Part shown: positions 5,712 to 6,190 of the stretch, one piece after another | How positions within the stretch are numbered: the stretch's first letter is position 1 | How the letters are laid out: each line of letters starts with the position of its first letter | Assembly: GCA_020061125.1 (NCBI GenBank) | Contig: JAGUYV010000197.1 | Span: 1 to 6,190, forward strand | Length of the DNA: 6,190 nucleotides | Reading direction: 5' to 3' | Origin: a bacterium | Lineage (GTDB): Bacteria; UBP15; UBA6099; DSWB01 | The notes under the pieces: generated by a model | Seen by the model: only the letters and a program-made list of their open reading frames with translations | Database searches by the model: none | Told to the model about the DNA's origin: nothing | Made by a program: the position numbers and the translations under genes

Positions 5712-6190
5712 ATGGAACCGGAGAAAGCCATTCTTGCGGGATTCCGTGCGCGCGGCCAGGAGCCGGGGGAGCCGGGCGACCCCTATGTGGAACTGTCGCG
5801 CCTGGCCGGCACCTCGGGCGCACAGGTCGCGGACATCGTGACCCAGCCCGAGCAGCGGCCCACGCCCCAGTTCTTCATCGGATCGGGCAAGGTCGCGGAA
5901 ATCCACGAGCGCATCCACGAACTGGACGCGGATCTTGTGATTTTCAACCACGAGCTGACGCCGTTGCAATTTCGCAACCTCGAGCGCGAGCTGGGCGTGA
6001 AGGTCATTGACCGCACGCAGCTCATCCTGGACATCTTCGCCATGCGCGCGCAGAGCCGCGAGGGCCGCATTCAGGTGGAGCTTGCGCAACTGGCCTACCT
6101 GCTGCCGCGCATCGCGGGCAAAGGCGTGGAACTGTCGCGCCTGGGCGGCGGCATCGGCACCCGCGGCCCCGGCGAAACCAAGATCGAGAC
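5712..6190 (+). CDS. hflX: GTPase HflX, N-terminal part (cut by the window edge)
   Basis: The frame is open from the ATG at 5712 to the end: 159 codons plus two bases, out of about 400-450 usual for the family. HflX is a ribosome-associated GTPase that binds the 50S subunit and splits or rescues stalled ribosomes, notably under heat stress. Typical features are the opening EKAILAGF, then LSRLAGTSGAQVADIVTQ and FFIGSGKVAEI (residues around 28-64). These are followed by NHELTPLQFRNLE, the conserved helix GRIQVELAQLAYLLPRI (118-134) and the glycine-rich loop LGGGIGTRGPGETKIE (144-159), which is highly diagnostic of HflX. The G domain with Walker A (G1) and later G motifs lies beyond the window, so GTPase competence cannot be checked. 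It is on the same strand as the GH3 gene, 106 bases downstream, with no evident functional link. Confidence 0.92.
   Translation, partial: MEPEKAILAGFRARGQEPGEPGDPYVELSRLAGTSGAQVADIVTQPEQRPTPQFFIGSGKVAEIHERIHELDADLVIFNHELTPLQFRNLERELGVKVIDRTQLILDIFAMRAQSREGRIQVELAQLAYLLPRIAGKGVELSRLGGGIGTRGPGETKIE

Overview
This looks like a bacterial chromosome fragment: three GC-rich housekeeping or metabolic genes surround a lower-GC, three-gene DNA-modification cassette. The GC-rich genes have a Gram-negative, environmental character, including a secreted glycoside hydrolase family 3 (GH3) enzyme with a Sec signal peptide. I cannot name a phylum from the sequence. A polysaccharide-degrading, GC-rich lineage would fit, but that is a guess.

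Layout. The left edge (1-120, minus strand) holds the first 40 codons of a protein resembling the electron-transfer subunit of dihydroorotate dehydrogenase (PyrK-type, FAD/NAD-binding). A 296-base divergent intergenic region follows (121-416), with GC-rich palindromes and candidate promoters in both directions. Next comes a tightly packed plus-strand operon (417-2871): a DNA cytosine-5 methyltransferase, a DUF4928-type protein that is probably the partner restriction endonuclease, and a Vsr mismatch endonuclease. The three genes overlap by 4 bases and then 1 base, so they are almost certainly co-transcribed and translationally coupled. After a short promoter region comes a large secreted GH3 beta-xylosidase/beta-glucosidase-like enzyme with a PA14 insertion (2963-5605). 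The right edge (5712-6190) holds the N-terminal part of the ribosome-associated GTPase HflX.

How the genes work together. The central cassette reads as a self-contained type II restriction-modification unit. The methyltransferase would mark a cytosine in a short target, the DUF4928 protein would cut unmarked DNA, and Vsr would start repair of T:G mismatches left when 5-methylcytosine deaminates. No controller (C) protein gene is present. The methyltransferase appears to be made from a leaderless mRNA, because a consensus -10 box ends eight bases before its ATG. The flanking genes have no evident functional link to the cassette; its lower GC content suggests it was acquired horizontally between unrelated genes.

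The least described component is the DUF4928 protein: its putative nuclease core lacks a canonical E-x-K.
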